Assembly (NCBI RefSeq): GCF_002117935.1
Contig: NZ_BDJE01000008.1
Coordinates: 1-64,000, forward strand
From: Nocardioides sp. PD653-B2
GTDB taxonomy: Bacteria > Actinomycetota > Actinomycetes > Propionibacteriales > Nocardioidaceae
Length of the DNA stretch: 64,000 nt
Direction of reading: 5' to 3'
The notes beneath the pieces were generated by a model. The model made no database searches. It was not told the origin of the DNA and saw only the letters and a program-made list of their open reading frames with translations. The position numbers and the translations under genes are program-made. Position 1 is the stretch's first letter; every line of letters begins with the position of its first letter. Positions 25,618-36,068 of the stretch are shown piece by piece.

Positions 25618-26130
25618 CTAGACGGCCATCTCGAAGATCAGCTCGAGGCCGTCCTCCTCGTCCCACTGCTCGCCGTTCTCGACGAACGGGTACTGCGTGA
25701 TCAGTGCGAGGGACGCCTCGTTGTCCGGGGAGACCGTGGCGCGCAGCGTGTGCACCTCCGGCTCCGCCCGGGCGCGCTCGATGGCCAGCTCCAGGGCCGC
25801 GCGGGCATAACCGCGACGCCGGTACGCCGGGTCCACGCCGTACCCGACCTCGACCATGCCGTCGGCGTCGGGCGCCCCGTGGAAGCCGGATCCGCCGACC
25901 GCGACCTGCTCGTCGTCGTCCCAGAGGACGCCGGTGATCCACGGCAGGTCCTCGGGCGACTCGACGGCCTGCCGGGTGCGGTGCTGCCAGGTGCGGACCA
26001 TGTCCTCCGACACCAGCCACGGGGTGAGCGCGACGGGCGAGAGCGCGTCCGCCGTGGCGAGGTCGCCCTCGGCCAGCGCGGCGATCGCGTCGGGGGAGAG
26101 CCGGACGATCCGCACGGCCGGACCGCTCAC
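25618..26130 (-). CDS. GNAT family N-acetyltransferase
   Basis: A 170-residue acetyltransferase. The acetyl-CoA loop is VGYGVDPAYRRRGYARAALE (Q/R-x-x-G-x-G/A pattern), followed by LRATVSPDNEASLALITQYPF, the usual C-terminal signature. The GTG at 26130 overlaps the deformylase stop codon (GTGA), so it is coupled to def. RimJ/RimL-like enzymes act on protein N termini, which would fit such a neighbour, but the substrate is unproven. Confidence 0.8.
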   Translation of the reverse strand: MSGPAVRIVRLSPDAIAALAEGDLATADALSPVALTPWLVSEDMVRTWQHRTRQAVESPEDLPWITGVLWDDDEQVAVGGSGFHGAPDADGMVEVGYGVDPAYRRRGYARAALELAIERARAEPEVHTLRATVSPDNEASLALITQYPFVENGEQWDEEDGLELIFEMAV

Positions 26131-26720
26131 GCCGGCCAGTTCTCGGGGAAGTCGGCGGCGACCTTGTCGTGCTGCTTCTGGAGCTTCTTGCGCAGCTTGG
26201 TGGGGAGCCGGTCGCCGAAGACGGTGCCGAGGGTGTGGTCGGTCTCGTGCTGCAGGCACCGGGCGAGCATCCCGTCGCCGCTGAACGACGCCGGCTCTCC
26301 GTCGACACCGGTGCCCGTGACCGATGCGAAGTCCGGACGCGCGCACTCGACGAAGGCGCCCGGGAACGACAGGCAGCCCTCGTCGTCCTCGTCGAGCTGA
26401 CGGTCCTTGCCCTCCGGCAGCGTCAGCACCGGGTTGCAGACCACGCCCGCGGTGCGCCGGCCGGACGCGTCGGGGCAGTCGAAGACGAACACCGCCTGGT
26501 CGACACCGATCTGGCAGGCCGCGAGGCCGACCCCGTCGGCGGCGTACATCGTCGCGACCATGTCGGCCACCAGGGACCGCAGCTCGTCGTCGTACGCCGT
26601 CACCTCCTGCTGGGGTCGGTGCATGACCGGTGTGCCCCACCGGGTCATCGGGCGCACCGTGCCGCCTCGGGGGAGGGGCCCGTGGGGCGCGTGGTCGGGA
26701 GCAGCGGTCACATCGGACAT
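26127..26720 (-). CDS. def: Peptide deformylase
   Basis: A 197-residue deformylase with all three motifs: GVGLAACQIG (motif 1), EGCLSFPG (motif 2, metal Cys) and QHETDHTLG (motif 3, HExxDH-type metal and base). It removes the formyl group from nascent proteins. The ATG at 26720 is supported by a TAAGAT hexamer (26728-26733) 7 nt upstream, which suggests a leaderless message; the open frame to 26804 would run through that promoter. Coupled to the downstream acetyltransferase gene. Confidence 0.92.
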   Translation of the reverse strand: MSDVTAAPDHAPHGPLPRGGTVRPMTRWGTPVMHRPQQEVTAYDDELRSLVADMVATMYAADGVGLAACQIGVDQAVFVFDCPDASGRRTAGVVCNPVLTLPEGKDRQLDEDDEGCLSFPGAFVECARPDFASVTGTGVDGEPASFSGDGMLARCLQHETDHTLGTVFGDRLPTKLRKKLQKQHDKVAADFPENWPA

Positions 26721-26825
26721 GCCGCAGATCTTAGGTCGCGACGTCCGCTGGGGACCTGCCTCGCTCCCGCCGCTGAGCCGCGCGGAGGGTGTGACCCGAC
26801 CCACGGCGACAGCTGTAGCCCCGAG

Positions 26826-26842
26826 TGTAACTCCGAGTTACA
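26826..26842. promoter_or_regulatory. Perfect palindromic operator before the acyl-CoA dehydrogenase pair
   Basis: TGTAACTC and GAGTTACA are exact 8-bp inverted arms around a single C, ending 8 nt before the ATG at 26851. The site is A+T-rich against its surroundings. TetR-type repressors of lipid catabolism bind palindromes of this kind, so an acyl-CoA-responsive repressor is likely. Binding at this position would block transcription start or early elongation. Confidence 0.6.
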
Positions 26843-26850
26843 TTGGCCGC

Positions 26851-28215
26851 ATGTCCCTGACCAAGAGCCTCAAGCCCGGCGGCAAGCACGGGCTGTCGTC
26901 GACGGAGACCCGCGACCCGATCGGGTACGCCGTGGCCGCGCTGAGCCGGCTCGCCCAGAGCGACGTGCTCGACCGGATCGGGTTGCGCAAGCAGACCGAG
27001 CAGGCCGTCTTCACAGCGACCCGCAGCGGCTTCAGGACGATCACCGCGGCGAGCCGGACCTTCGCGAAGGCCGGCAGCCCGGCCCGGTCCGGCGTCCGCC
27101 CCGCGGCCGCGCGCGCCACGGGTGTCTTCGACCTGACGCCGACCGAGGACGAGCAGATGCTCGTCGACGTGGTCACCGAGTTCGCCGCGGAGGTCGTACG
27201 TCCCGCGGCCGCCGAGGCCGATGAGACCTGCAGCGCCCCCGAGGCCGTGCTCAAGGCCGGCCTCGACATCGGGCTGCCGATCCTCGGCCTCCCGGAGTCG
27301 CTCGGCGGCATCTCCGAGGAGCGCTCCGCGATGGCGGGTGCCCTGGTCGCCGAAGCGCTCGCGCGAGGCGACCTCGGTCTCGCGGTCGCCTCGCTCGCGC
27401 CCGGTTCGGTCGCCACCGCCCTCGGCCTGTGGGGCACCGACGCCCAGCAGCAGACCTACCTCCCCGCGTTCACCGGCAGCGACGTCCCGGCGGCCGCGAT
27501 CGCGCTCACCGAGCCCACCGTGCTCTTCGACGTGCTCTTGCCGGCGACGACCGCCGAGCGGACCGCCGACGGCTACGTCCTGAACGGCGTGAAGTCCGCC
27601 GTACCGCTCGGGGCCGCGGCCGAGCTGTTCGTGATCGGCGCCTCGCTCGACGGCGCACCCGTCCTCTTCCTCGTCGAGTCCGGCACGGCCGGGATCGACG
27701 TGGTCGCCGACCCGGCGATGGGCGTCCGTGCGGCGGGGTTGACGAAGCTGACGCTCACCGACGTGGCGGTCCCGGCCGACGCCGTCCTGGGCGCGACGGA
27801 CGGCTCGACGTACACCGAGTGCGTCCGGCTCGCCCGCCTCGCCTGGTGCGCGCTGTCGGTCGGCACCGGCCAGGCGGTGCTCGACTACGTGGTGCCCTAC
27901 GTCAAGGAGCGCGAGGCGTTCGGCGAGCCCGTCGCCCACCGTCAGTCGGTGGCGTTCATGGTCGCCGACATCGCGATCGAGCTGCAGTCGATGCGGCTGC
28001 TCACCTGGAAGGCCGCGGCGCGAGCCGCCGCCGGCAAGGACTTCGCCCGCGAGGTCGCGCTGGCGCGGAGGCTGTGCGCCGACAAGGGCATGCAGATCGG
28101 CCTCGACGGCGTCCAGCTGCTCGGCGGCCACGGCTTCGTGAAGGAGCACCCGGTCGAGCGGTGGTACCGCGACCTCCGGGCCATCGGCGTCATGGAAGGT
28201 GCGGTGCTGGTCTGA
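26851..28215 (+). CDS. Acyl-CoA dehydrogenase family protein, N-terminally extended
   Basis: A 454-residue protein. The first 85 residues are a basic, flexible extension not seen in standard enzymes, then the acyl-CoA dehydrogenase domains follow (LTPTEDEQMLVDVVTEFAAE at about 92). The C-terminal helices include LLGGHGFVKEHPVERWYRDLRAIGVMEG. The chain stops 4 residues after this catalytic-Glu-like position, so the last helix is absent. Its typical middle-domain threonine motif is weakened (ALTEPTVLFDVL), so it may be a structural partner. A TGATG overlap couples it to the next dehydrogenase gene. Confidence 0.8.
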   Translation: MSLTKSLKPGGKHGLSSTETRDPIGYAVAALSRLAQSDVLDRIGLRKQTEQAVFTATRSGFRTITAASRTFAKAGSPARSGVRPAAARATGVFDLTPTEDEQMLVDVVTEFAAEVVRPAAAEADETCSAPEAVLKAGLDIGLPILGLPESLGGISEERSAMAGALVAEALARGDLGLAVASLAPGSVATALGLWGTDAQQQTYLPAFTGSDVPAAAIALTEPTVLFDVLLPATTAERTADGYVLNGVKSAVPLGAAAELFVIGASLDGAPVLFLVESGTAGIDVVADPAMGVRAAGLTKLTLTDVAVPADAVLGATDGSTYTECVRLARLAWCALSVGTGQAVLDYVVPYVKEREAFGEPVAHRQSVAFMVADIAIELQSMRLLTWKAAARAAAGKDFAREVALARRLCADKGMQIGLDGVQLLGGHGFVKEHPVERWYRDLRAIGVMEGAVLV

Positions 28216-29429
28216 TGATCAACCTCGACGATCCCAAGAAGTTCCGGCCGCTGGTCGGTCAGGCCCACCAGGTCGCGATGAACATGCTGCGGCCGATCTC
28301 GCGCAAGTACGACAAGGCCGAGCACGCGTACCCGCAGGAGCTCGACATGCTCGCGGCGATGATCGACGGGCTCTCCGAGTCCGGCGCCAGCGAGGGTGCC
28401 GGCGCCGCCGGCGTGCGGCGCGACGAGTCGTCCGGCCCCGACGACGGGGTGAAGAACGGCACCAACCTCGCGTCGGTCATGTCCATCGCCGAGATGTGCT
28501 GGGGCGACGTGGGCCTGCTCCTCTCGATGCCCCGCCAGGGTCTGGGCAACTCCGCGATCGCCTCGGTGGCCGACGAGGAGCAGCAGCAGCGCTTCGCGGG
28601 CGTCTGGGCCGGGATGGCGATCACCGAGCCCGGCACCGGGTCGGACTCCGCGAACATCCGGACGACGGCACGGCTCGACGGCGACGACTACGTGCTCAAC
28701 GGCGAGAAGATCTTCGTCACCTCGGGCGATCGCTGCGACGCCGTGGTCGTCTGGGCCACGCTCGACAAGGGGCTCGGGCGGGCCGCCATCAAGTCCTTCG
28801 TCGTCCCCAAGGGCACGCCGGGCATGAGCGTCGAACGGCTCGAGCACAAGCTCGGCATCAAGGCCTCCGACACCGCGACGATCCGCTTCGAGGACTGCCG
28901 GGTGCCTGCGGAGAACCTCCTCGGCTCGCCCGAGATCGACACCAAGCAGGGCTTCGCCGGCGCGATGGCGACGTTCGACAACACGCGGCCCCTGGTCGCC
29001 TCGATGGCGGTCGGCTGCGCCCGCGCGTCGCTCGACCTGACCCGCGAGCTGCTGTCCCAGGCGGGCATCGAGATCGACTACGACCGGCCGGCGATCACGC
29101 AGTCGGCGGCGGCCGCGAAGTTCCTGCAGATGGAGGCCGACTGGGAGGCTGCGCACCTCTTGATGCTGCAGGCCGCCTGGATGGCCGACAACCGGCAGCC
29201 GAACTCGCTCGAGGCGTCGATGGCCAAGGCCAAGGCGGGCCGGGTGGGCTCGGACATCACGCTCTCGTGCGTCGAGATCGCCGGCTCGGTCGGCTACAGC
29301 GAGTCCGAGCTGCTCGAGAAGTGGGCCCGCGACTCCAAGATCCTCGACATCTTCGAGGGCACCCAGCAGATCCAGCAGCTGATCGTCGCCCGGCGCGTGC
29401 TCGGGCTGACCAGCGCAGAGCTGAAGTGA
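28215..29429 (+). CDS. Acyl-CoA dehydrogenase
   Basis: A 404-residue complete acyl-CoA dehydrogenase. MAITEPGTGSDSANIRTTA is the FAD/substrate middle-domain signature, LGIKASDTATIRFEDCRVP the second block, and KILDIFEGTQQIQQLIVARR contains the catalytic Glu and the flavin contacts. It performs the first oxidation of beta-oxidation. The ATG shares a base with the upstream stop codon. The paired genes resemble the heteromeric dehydrogenases of mycobacterial lipid catabolism, where two ACAD chains form an alpha2beta2 enzyme (inference). Confidence 0.88.
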   Translation: MINLDDPKKFRPLVGQAHQVAMNMLRPISRKYDKAEHAYPQELDMLAAMIDGLSESGASEGAGAAGVRRDESSGPDDGVKNGTNLASVMSIAEMCWGDVGLLLSMPRQGLGNSAIASVADEEQQQRFAGVWAGMAITEPGTGSDSANIRTTARLDGDDYVLNGEKIFVTSGDRCDAVVVWATLDKGLGRAAIKSFVVPKGTPGMSVERLEHKLGIKASDTATIRFEDCRVPAENLLGSPEIDTKQGFAGAMATFDNTRPLVASMAVGCARASLDLTRELLSQAGIEIDYDRPAITQSAAAAKFLQMEADWEAAHLLMLQAAWMADNRQPNSLEASMAKAKAGRVGSDITLSCVEIAGSVGYSESELLEKWARDSKILDIFEGTQQIQQLIVARRVLGLTSAELK

Positions 29430-29444
29430 CGAGCAGCGCCCAGA

Positions 29445-30899
29445 TCAGGCCAGCAGGGGAGCGAGCCGCTCGACGTCGTCGGGACCGTCGAGGTCGGCGA
29501 GGGCGATGAACACCGTGTCGACACCCCGCTCGGCCAGCGCGCCGTAGCGCTCGCGGTGCTCGCCGGCGGTGCCGGCGTCGACCCGGCGGACGTACTGCCC
29601 GGCGGGGGTGCTGCCGCGCAGCCGCTCGACCCGCGCCCAGGTGTCGTCGCGGTCGCGGCCGACGACCGGCAGGTCCAGCACCGGCACCGTGACCGGGCGG
29701 CCCGCTGCCTCGGCGTGCGTGCGGAGCAGCGGCAGCTTGCGGTCGAGCGTGCCGAGCGCGCTGGGCAGGTTGACCGCGTCGGCCAGCCGGGCAGCGATCC
29801 GCAGGGTCCGGTCGCCGGCGCCGCCGAGGATGATCGAGATGCCGTGGGCCGGGCGGGGGTACGACGTGGTCTCGGGCAGGCTGACTCGCTCGCCGGCGTA
29901 CGCCTTGGTGCCGGCCGACCACAGCGCGCGCATCGTCTCGATCGCGGTCTCGACCTGGTCGAGGCGCTGTGCCGGCGGCGGGAAGGGCAGGCCGTACGCC
30001 GCGTGCTCGCGGTCCCACCAGCCGGCGCCGAGGCCGACGAACGCCCGGCCCCCGGTGAGGGCGTCGAGGGTGGCGACGGCCTTCGCGGTGATGCCTGGTG
30101 GCCGGAACGTCACGGGGGTCACCAGGGTGCCGAGCTCGAGGCCGGTGTCCAGCCCGGCGAGCAGGCCCAGCGTCACCCAGGGCTCGGGGATCGGCTCCCA
30201 CGCGCGGCCCACCTGCGGGATCTGGATCAGGTGGTCCATCAGGGCGATGCCCGCGAACCCGTGGCCGTCGGCGGCACGGGCGACGTCCGCGAGCCACGCG
30301 GCGGGGTCCTCGCCCCAGGGGAACCTGGACACCTGGAGCACGAACCGCAGTCCCTGGGAGCTGCGCCGCTGCGGTGACGGGGCCGTGTCAGCCGACGGGC
30401 GCTCGGGTCCCCCGGCAGGCTCCCGCCCCGGGATGTGCACGAGGTCCCAGCGCTCCAGGTCGAGCGTGGTGGCGATGGTGCGGGCCTTCCTCAGCTGTCC
30501 GGTCAGCGCCGGCGCCGGCACCGGGCGGTCCCGCTCGCGGTTGCGGCGGCGGCACTCCTCGTCCGGTGTCGTCATCAGCACGACCACCGTCGGGAGCCCG
30601 GCCTCGCGGGCGGCGGCCAGCCACCGAGCCCGCCGTACGTCGTCGAGGCCGAGCGTGTCGACGACCGTCGTCAGCCCACGGCCGAGCCGGGCGTCCACGA
30701 TCTGCTCGAGCAGCGCGAAGGCGTCGTCGGAGGCGTCCAGGTCGTGCGGGCCGCTGCCGACCGTGCCGCGCAGGGCGTCGGAGGAGACGATCTCGTCGCG
30801 CCGGTAGCGCGACTCCGCCCAGGTCGACTTGCCCGACCCCGAGGGCCCGACCAGGACGACGAGCGCCGGGTCGGGCAGGCGGTCAGCTGTCGCTGCCAC
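29445..30899 (-). CDS. P-loop kinase fused to an F420/flavin LLM-class oxidoreductase
   Basis: A 484-residue two-domain protein. Residues 1-165 are a polynucleotide-kinase-like P-loop domain (GPSGSGKST at 18-26, DALRGTVG, TVVDTLGLDDVRR and the lid RRRNRERDRP). A proline-rich linker (about 160-182) leads to an LLM oxidoreductase (183-484): FVLQVSRFPW, GIALMDHLIQIP, GAGWWDREHAAYGLPFPP and IILGGAGDRTLRIAA, as in F420-dependent members. GTG start, overlapping the H1-like gene by 17 nt. One continuous frame, no sign of a sequencing join. The substrate is unknown. Confidence 0.82.
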   Translation of the reverse strand: MAATADRLPDPALVVLVGPSGSGKSTWAESRYRRDEIVSSDALRGTVGSGPHDLDASDDAFALLEQIVDARLGRGLTTVVDTLGLDDVRRARWLAAAREAGLPTVVVLMTTPDEECRRRNRERDRPVPAPALTGQLRKARTIATTLDLERWDLVHIPGREPAGGPERPSADTAPSPQRRSSQGLRFVLQVSRFPWGEDPAAWLADVARAADGHGFAGIALMDHLIQIPQVGRAWEPIPEPWVTLGLLAGLDTGLELGTLVTPVTFRPPGITAKAVATLDALTGGRAFVGLGAGWWDREHAAYGLPFPPPAQRLDQVETAIETMRALWSAGTKAYAGERVSLPETTSYPRPAHGISIILGGAGDRTLRIAARLADAVNLPSALGTLDRKLPLLRTHAEAAGRPVTVPVLDLPVVGRDRDDTWARVERLRGSTPAGQYVRRVDAGTAGEHRERYGALAERGVDTVFIALADLDGPDDVERLAPLLA

Positions 30900-31422
30900 C
30901 CGCGGACTTCTTGGCGGGCGCCTTCTTCGCAGGCGCCTTCGTGGCGGTCGCCTTCGTGGCGGGCGCCTTCTTCGCGGGGACCTGGTCGGCCGGTGCCTTC
31001 CGCGGCGGGAGCTTGCCGCTCGGCGACGACGCGGCCTTCTTCGCCGGTGCCTTCTTGGCGGGTGCCTTCTTGGCTGCAGCCTTCTCCGTCGGGCTCTTCT
31101 TCTCCACGACCCGGGCGACGTCGGCCGGGGTGATGACGACGTCGCGCTCCGGGGTGGCCGGGGGAGCCGCGGTTGGCGTGGGGGCGGGCGCCGGCGTCCG
31201 CGCGTCCGCGCCCTTCGCTCCGCCGGCCTTCGCGGTGGCCGTGCGAGCCACCTGGCCGGCGACCGCCTTGCCGACGGCGAACGTGCCCTTCGCCTGGTTG
31301 ACCGCCTTGCCGGCGCTGCCGACCGGGTCCTTCACGACACCCTTGACGGTGCCGACGACGGCGTCCTGCAGCTTCTGGAGCGAGCTCTTGCTGGCCACGA
31401 GGCGTCCCTTCGGTTGGCTCAT
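30883..31422 (-). CDS. Histone H1-like Lys/Ala/Pro-rich protein
   Basis: A 179-residue protein. The first 70 residues are amphipathic (LQKLQDAVVGTVKGVVKDPVG), then an Ala/Pro/Thr linker. The C-terminal 70 residues are degenerate KKAPAKKA-type repeats resembling histone H1 tails and the C-terminal region of actinobacterial HU (HupS/Lsr2-associated) proteins. It probably binds DNA or RNA non-specifically. The ATG at 31422 follows no strong Shine-Dalgarno. Its last 17 nt overlap the kinase-fusion gene. The repeat number is likely variable between strains. Confidence 0.65.
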   Translation of the reverse strand: MSQPKGRLVASKSSLQKLQDAVVGTVKGVVKDPVGSAGKAVNQAKGTFAVGKAVAGQVARTATAKAGGAKGADARTPAPAPTPTAAPPATPERDVVITPADVARVVEKKSPTEKAAAKKAPAKKAPAKKAASSPSGKLPPRKAPADQVPAKKAPATKATATKAPAKKAPAKKSAGGSDS

Positions 31423-31496
31423 CGGTCGTGCTCTGGATTCAAGCACGCTCCCGAAACCGCCGGTCCCGCCGTCCAGACGAGCAGCCCGGAAATGCT

Positions 31497-31557
31497 GCGG
31501 TTTGGTCCCAAACCGCACGCTTGGAGCGCTCCCACTTGCGGTTTGGGACCAAACCGC
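31497..31557. repeat. 61-bp compound palindromic element, copy 1
   Basis: Two 20-bp hairpin units flank a 21-bp spacer. The left unit (31497-31516) is GCGGTTTGGTCCCAAACCGC, and the right unit (31538-31557) is its exact reverse complement. The spacer contains the palindrome GGAGCGCTCC (31523-31532). It lies 17 bp beyond the galactokinase stop codon and upstream of the H1-like gene. It probably acts as a REP-like element or terminator of galK. Confidence 0.8.
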
Positions 31558-31574
31558 GTGCCTGGGGGGCCCGG

Positions 31575-32750
31575 TCAGCCCAGCAGCTGGGCGGCCGGGC
31601 CGGGCTCCGCGCGCAGGTGCGCGGGCGGCCGGAAGCCCTCGGTGCCGAAGGCCAGGTCGATCGCGCGGATCACCGCGTCGACCCGCTCCTCGGGCACGAG
31701 CGCGATCGACGAGCCGCCGAATCCACCGCCCGTCATCCGGGCGCCGAGCGCCCCGGCCTCGACGGCGAAGGTCACGGCCACGTCGAGCTCCGGGCAGGAG
31801 ATCTCGAAGTCGTCGCGCATCGAGGTGTGCGACGCGCGGAAGATCCGGCCCACGTCGGACCAGTCGGACGCCTCGATCGCGTCGACGGTGGCGCGCACCC
31901 GCTCGATCTCGGTGACGATGTGCCGGGCCCGACGCTGGATCCGGTCGTCGCTCAGCTCCTCGACGGACATCAGCGACGCCTGGCGGAGGGAGGGTACGTC
32001 GAGGGCGGCAGCCGCGGCCTCGCAGTCGGCACGCCGGGCGGCGTAGCCCCCGTCGACGAGCGTGTGGGAGACCCGGGTGTCGGTGACGAGCAGCGCCAGC
32101 CCGGCGTCGGCGAGATCGAGAGGCACGGGTTGCGTCGTGTCGTGGTCGAAGTCGATCAGCAGCGCCGCGCCGGCTTCGGCCAGCAGCGAGACCGTCTGGT
32201 CCATCCCACCGGTCGGCGCCCCGGCGACCTCCGACTCCGCCCGGATGCAGGCGTCCCGGAGCCGTCGGCGGACCTCGGGCGTGGGTTCGAGGCCGAGGAC
32301 GCCGCAGACGGCCACCGCCACCGAGCACTCCAGGGCGGCCGAGCTCGACAGCCCGGCGCCGAGCGGCACGGTCGAGTGCACGAGCACGTCGAGGCCCGGC
32401 ACCTCGAACCCGTCCTCGCGCAGCGCCCACAGCACCCCGGCGACGTAGCTCGCCCAGCCCGACACCTCGCCGGGGCCCAGCGCGTCGACGGTGCCGGTCC
32501 AGGTGGTGTCGCCGTGGCTGCTGGCGATCCGGACCCGGCCGTCGTCGCGGGGCGCGACGGCGGCGTACGTCGCGTGCGGGAGCGCGAGCGGGAGCACCAG
32601 CCCGCGGTTGTAGTCGGTGTGCTCGCCGATCAGGTTGACCCGCCCGGGCGCGCGCGCGACGTACGCCGACGGACCGTCGAAGAGCGCCTCGAAGAGCTCG
32701 CTCGCGGCATCAGCGAGCTCTGCAGGGTCTCCCGGCTCGACGAAGGGCAT
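31575..32750 (-). CDS. galK: Galactokinase
   Basis: A 391-residue GHMP kinase. The galactokinase signature GRVNLIGEHTDYNRGLVLP lies near residues 38-56, the ATP motif PLGAGLSSSAALE near 127-139, and the C-terminal MTGGGFGGSSIAL near 342. It phosphorylates galactose to galactose-1-phosphate for the Leloir route. The ATG at 32750 is preferred over a start at 32756 because TAGGGT (32757-32762) lies exactly 6 nt upstream, giving a leaderless message. No galT or galE gene is adjacent. Confidence 0.92.
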   Translation of the reverse strand: MPFVEPGDPAELADAASELFEALFDGPSAYVARAPGRVNLIGEHTDYNRGLVLPLALPHATYAAVAPRDDGRVRIASSHGDTTWTGTVDALGPGEVSGWASYVAGVLWALREDGFEVPGLDVLVHSTVPLGAGLSSSAALECSVAVAVCGVLGLEPTPEVRRRLRDACIRAESEVAGAPTGGMDQTVSLLAEAGAALLIDFDHDTTQPVPLDLADAGLALLVTDTRVSHTLVDGGYAARRADCEAAAAALDVPSLRQASLMSVEELSDDRIQRRARHIVTEIERVRATVDAIEASDWSDVGRIFRASHTSMRDDFEISCPELDVAVTFAVEAGALGARMTGGGFGGSSIALVPEERVDAVIRAIDLAFGTEGFRPPAHLRAEPGPAAQLLG

Positions 32751-32804
32751 GTCCACACCCTAAGGACCGCGCGGCCCGATCCCACAGCCCACACACCGAG
32801 ATGA

Positions 32805-34277
<1,473 letters not shown>

Positions 34278-34278
34278 G

Positions 34279-36018
34279 TCAGTCCTTGGCCGGGCCGGCG
34301 TCCGGGTCCCGGTCGACGGTGAGCACGAAGTCGTCGCCGTGCTCGGTCACACCGGCGATGACCGCCTGTTCGACGGCCTCCTCGGCGTACCGGCGGCGCA
34401 CCACGAGCGGGTCGCTGCGCAGGTCCTTCACCAGCGAGACGGCCAACCCGATCATCACCACCACGAACGGCAGCGCCGCGACGATGGTGATGCTCTGCAG
34501 CCCGGTGAGCGCGTCGGAGCCGCCGACGAGCAGCATCACCGCCGCGACCGCGCCGGTCGCGACTCCCCAGAAAATCACCGTCTTCTTGCTCGGCTCCTGG
34601 GTGCCGCGCTCGGACAGCGTGCCCATCACGATCGAAGCCGCGTCCGCGCCGGACACGAAGAAGATCGCGACCAACAGCATCACGACGATGCTCGCCACCG
34701 TGGCGATCGGGAACGCGTCGAGGGTGCTGAACAGCTGCGACTCCACGGCCCCGTTGCCCGCGCCGGCGATGTCGGTGCCGGTCTTCTGCAGGTCGATCGC
34801 GGCGCCGCCGAAGATGCAGAACCACACCAGGCTGACCAGGCTCGGCACGAGCAGCACACCCGACACGAACTGCCGGATGGTGCGCCCGCGCGAGATGCGC
34901 GCGATGAACATGCCGACGAACGGCGTCCACGACAGCCACCAGGCCCAGTAGAAGACCGTCCACGTCTGGAGCCAGTCGCTGGTCTCCTCGCCCTCGGCGC
35001 CGGTGCGCGCCGCCATCATCGGCAGGTCCTGCACGTAGCTGCCGATCGAGGTCGGCACCAGGTTGAGGATGAAGACGGTCGGGCCGAGCACGAACACGAA
35101 GAGCGCGAGCGCGATGGCCAGCACCATGTTGATGTTCGAGAGCCACTGGATGCCCTTGGCGACGCCGGAGACGGCGGAGAGCACGAAGGCCGCCGTCAGG
35201 ATCGCGATGATGCCGACGAGGACGCCGTTGCCGACCTCGCCGATGCCGCCCACGATCTCGAGGCCGCTCTGGATCTGGAGCGCGCCCAGGCCCAGGGAGG
35301 CCGCCGAGCCGAAGAGCGTCGCGAAGATCGCGAGCATGTCGATGACGCGGCCCCAGCCGCCGTTGACCCGGCTGCCGAGCAGCGGCTCGAAGGCCGCCGA
35401 GATGAGCTGGAGCCGGCCCTTGCGGTAGACGCCGTACGCGATGGCGAGCCCGACGACGGCGTAGATCGCCCAGGGGTGCAGGGTCCAGTGGAAGAGCGTC
35501 GTCGCCATGGCGTGCTGGACGGCCTCGTCGTTGCCGGCGCCACCGGTGCCCGGCGGGGGAGTCACGAAGTGGGTGAGCGGCTCGCTGACGCCGTAGAACA
35601 TCAGGCCGATGCCCATGCCGGCGCTGAACATCATCGCCACCCACGAGACCGTCCTGAACTCGGGCTCGTCGTCGTCGCGGCCGAGCGGGATGTTGCCGAA
35701 CCGGCTGAGCGCGAGCCAGATCACGAAGACCACGAAGCCGCTCGAGGTGAGGACGAAGAGCCACCCCGTCTTGGCCATCGTCCAGCCGAGCGCCTCGCCC
35801 GACGCCGTGGCGAGCGAGCCGGTGCTCACGAACCCCCAGACGAGGAACGCGACCGCGATCGCCGCGGTGACGCCGAACACGACCTTGTCGAGGCCGGCCT
35901 CCTGCGGTCCGGCCTCGTCGACGGGGTGGTCGAGGGCGGGGTGCGGGATCGGGTCGCCGACGGGCGACTTCACCGCATCGGCGGTACGGGCAGGACGGGG
36001 GCGTTGCTCAGTAGTCAC
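34279..36018 (-). CDS. BCCT family betaine/choline/carnitine transporter
   Basis: A 579-residue transporter with 12 predicted helices. The Na+/substrate motif MMFSAGMGIGLMFYGVSEPLTHF and the signature WTVFYWAWWLSWTPFVGMFIARISRGRT are both present. An acidic/proline N-terminal tail of about 40 residues and a charged C-terminal tail may sense osmotic stress. It imports glycine betaine or choline, which is relevant to the choline/methylglycine genes at 8-13 kb. GTG start at 36018. It converges on guaB1 with a single base between stop codons. Confidence 0.92.
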   Translation of the reverse strand: MTTEQRPRPARTADAVKSPVGDPIPHPALDHPVDEAGPQEAGLDKVVFGVTAAIAVAFLVWGFVSTGSLATASGEALGWTMAKTGWLFVLTSSGFVVFVIWLALSRFGNIPLGRDDDEPEFRTVSWVAMMFSAGMGIGLMFYGVSEPLTHFVTPPPGTGGAGNDEAVQHAMATTLFHWTLHPWAIYAVVGLAIAYGVYRKGRLQLISAAFEPLLGSRVNGGWGRVIDMLAIFATLFGSAASLGLGALQIQSGLEIVGGIGEVGNGVLVGIIAILTAAFVLSAVSGVAKGIQWLSNINMVLAIALALFVFVLGPTVFILNLVPTSIGSYVQDLPMMAARTGAEGEETSDWLQTWTVFYWAWWLSWTPFVGMFIARISRGRTIRQFVSGVLLVPSLVSLVWFCIFGGAAIDLQKTGTDIAGAGNGAVESQLFSTLDAFPIATVASIVVMLLVAIFFVSGADAASIVMGTLSERGTQEPSKKTVIFWGVATGAVAAVMLLVGGSDALTGLQSITIVAALPFVVVMIGLAVSLVKDLRSDPLVVRRRYAEEAVEQAVIAGVTEHGDDFVLTVDRDPDAGPAKD

Positions 36019-36068
36019 CCTGACGGGTTACCACCGGCACTCGACGCCAAACGTGTGACGGGACACCC

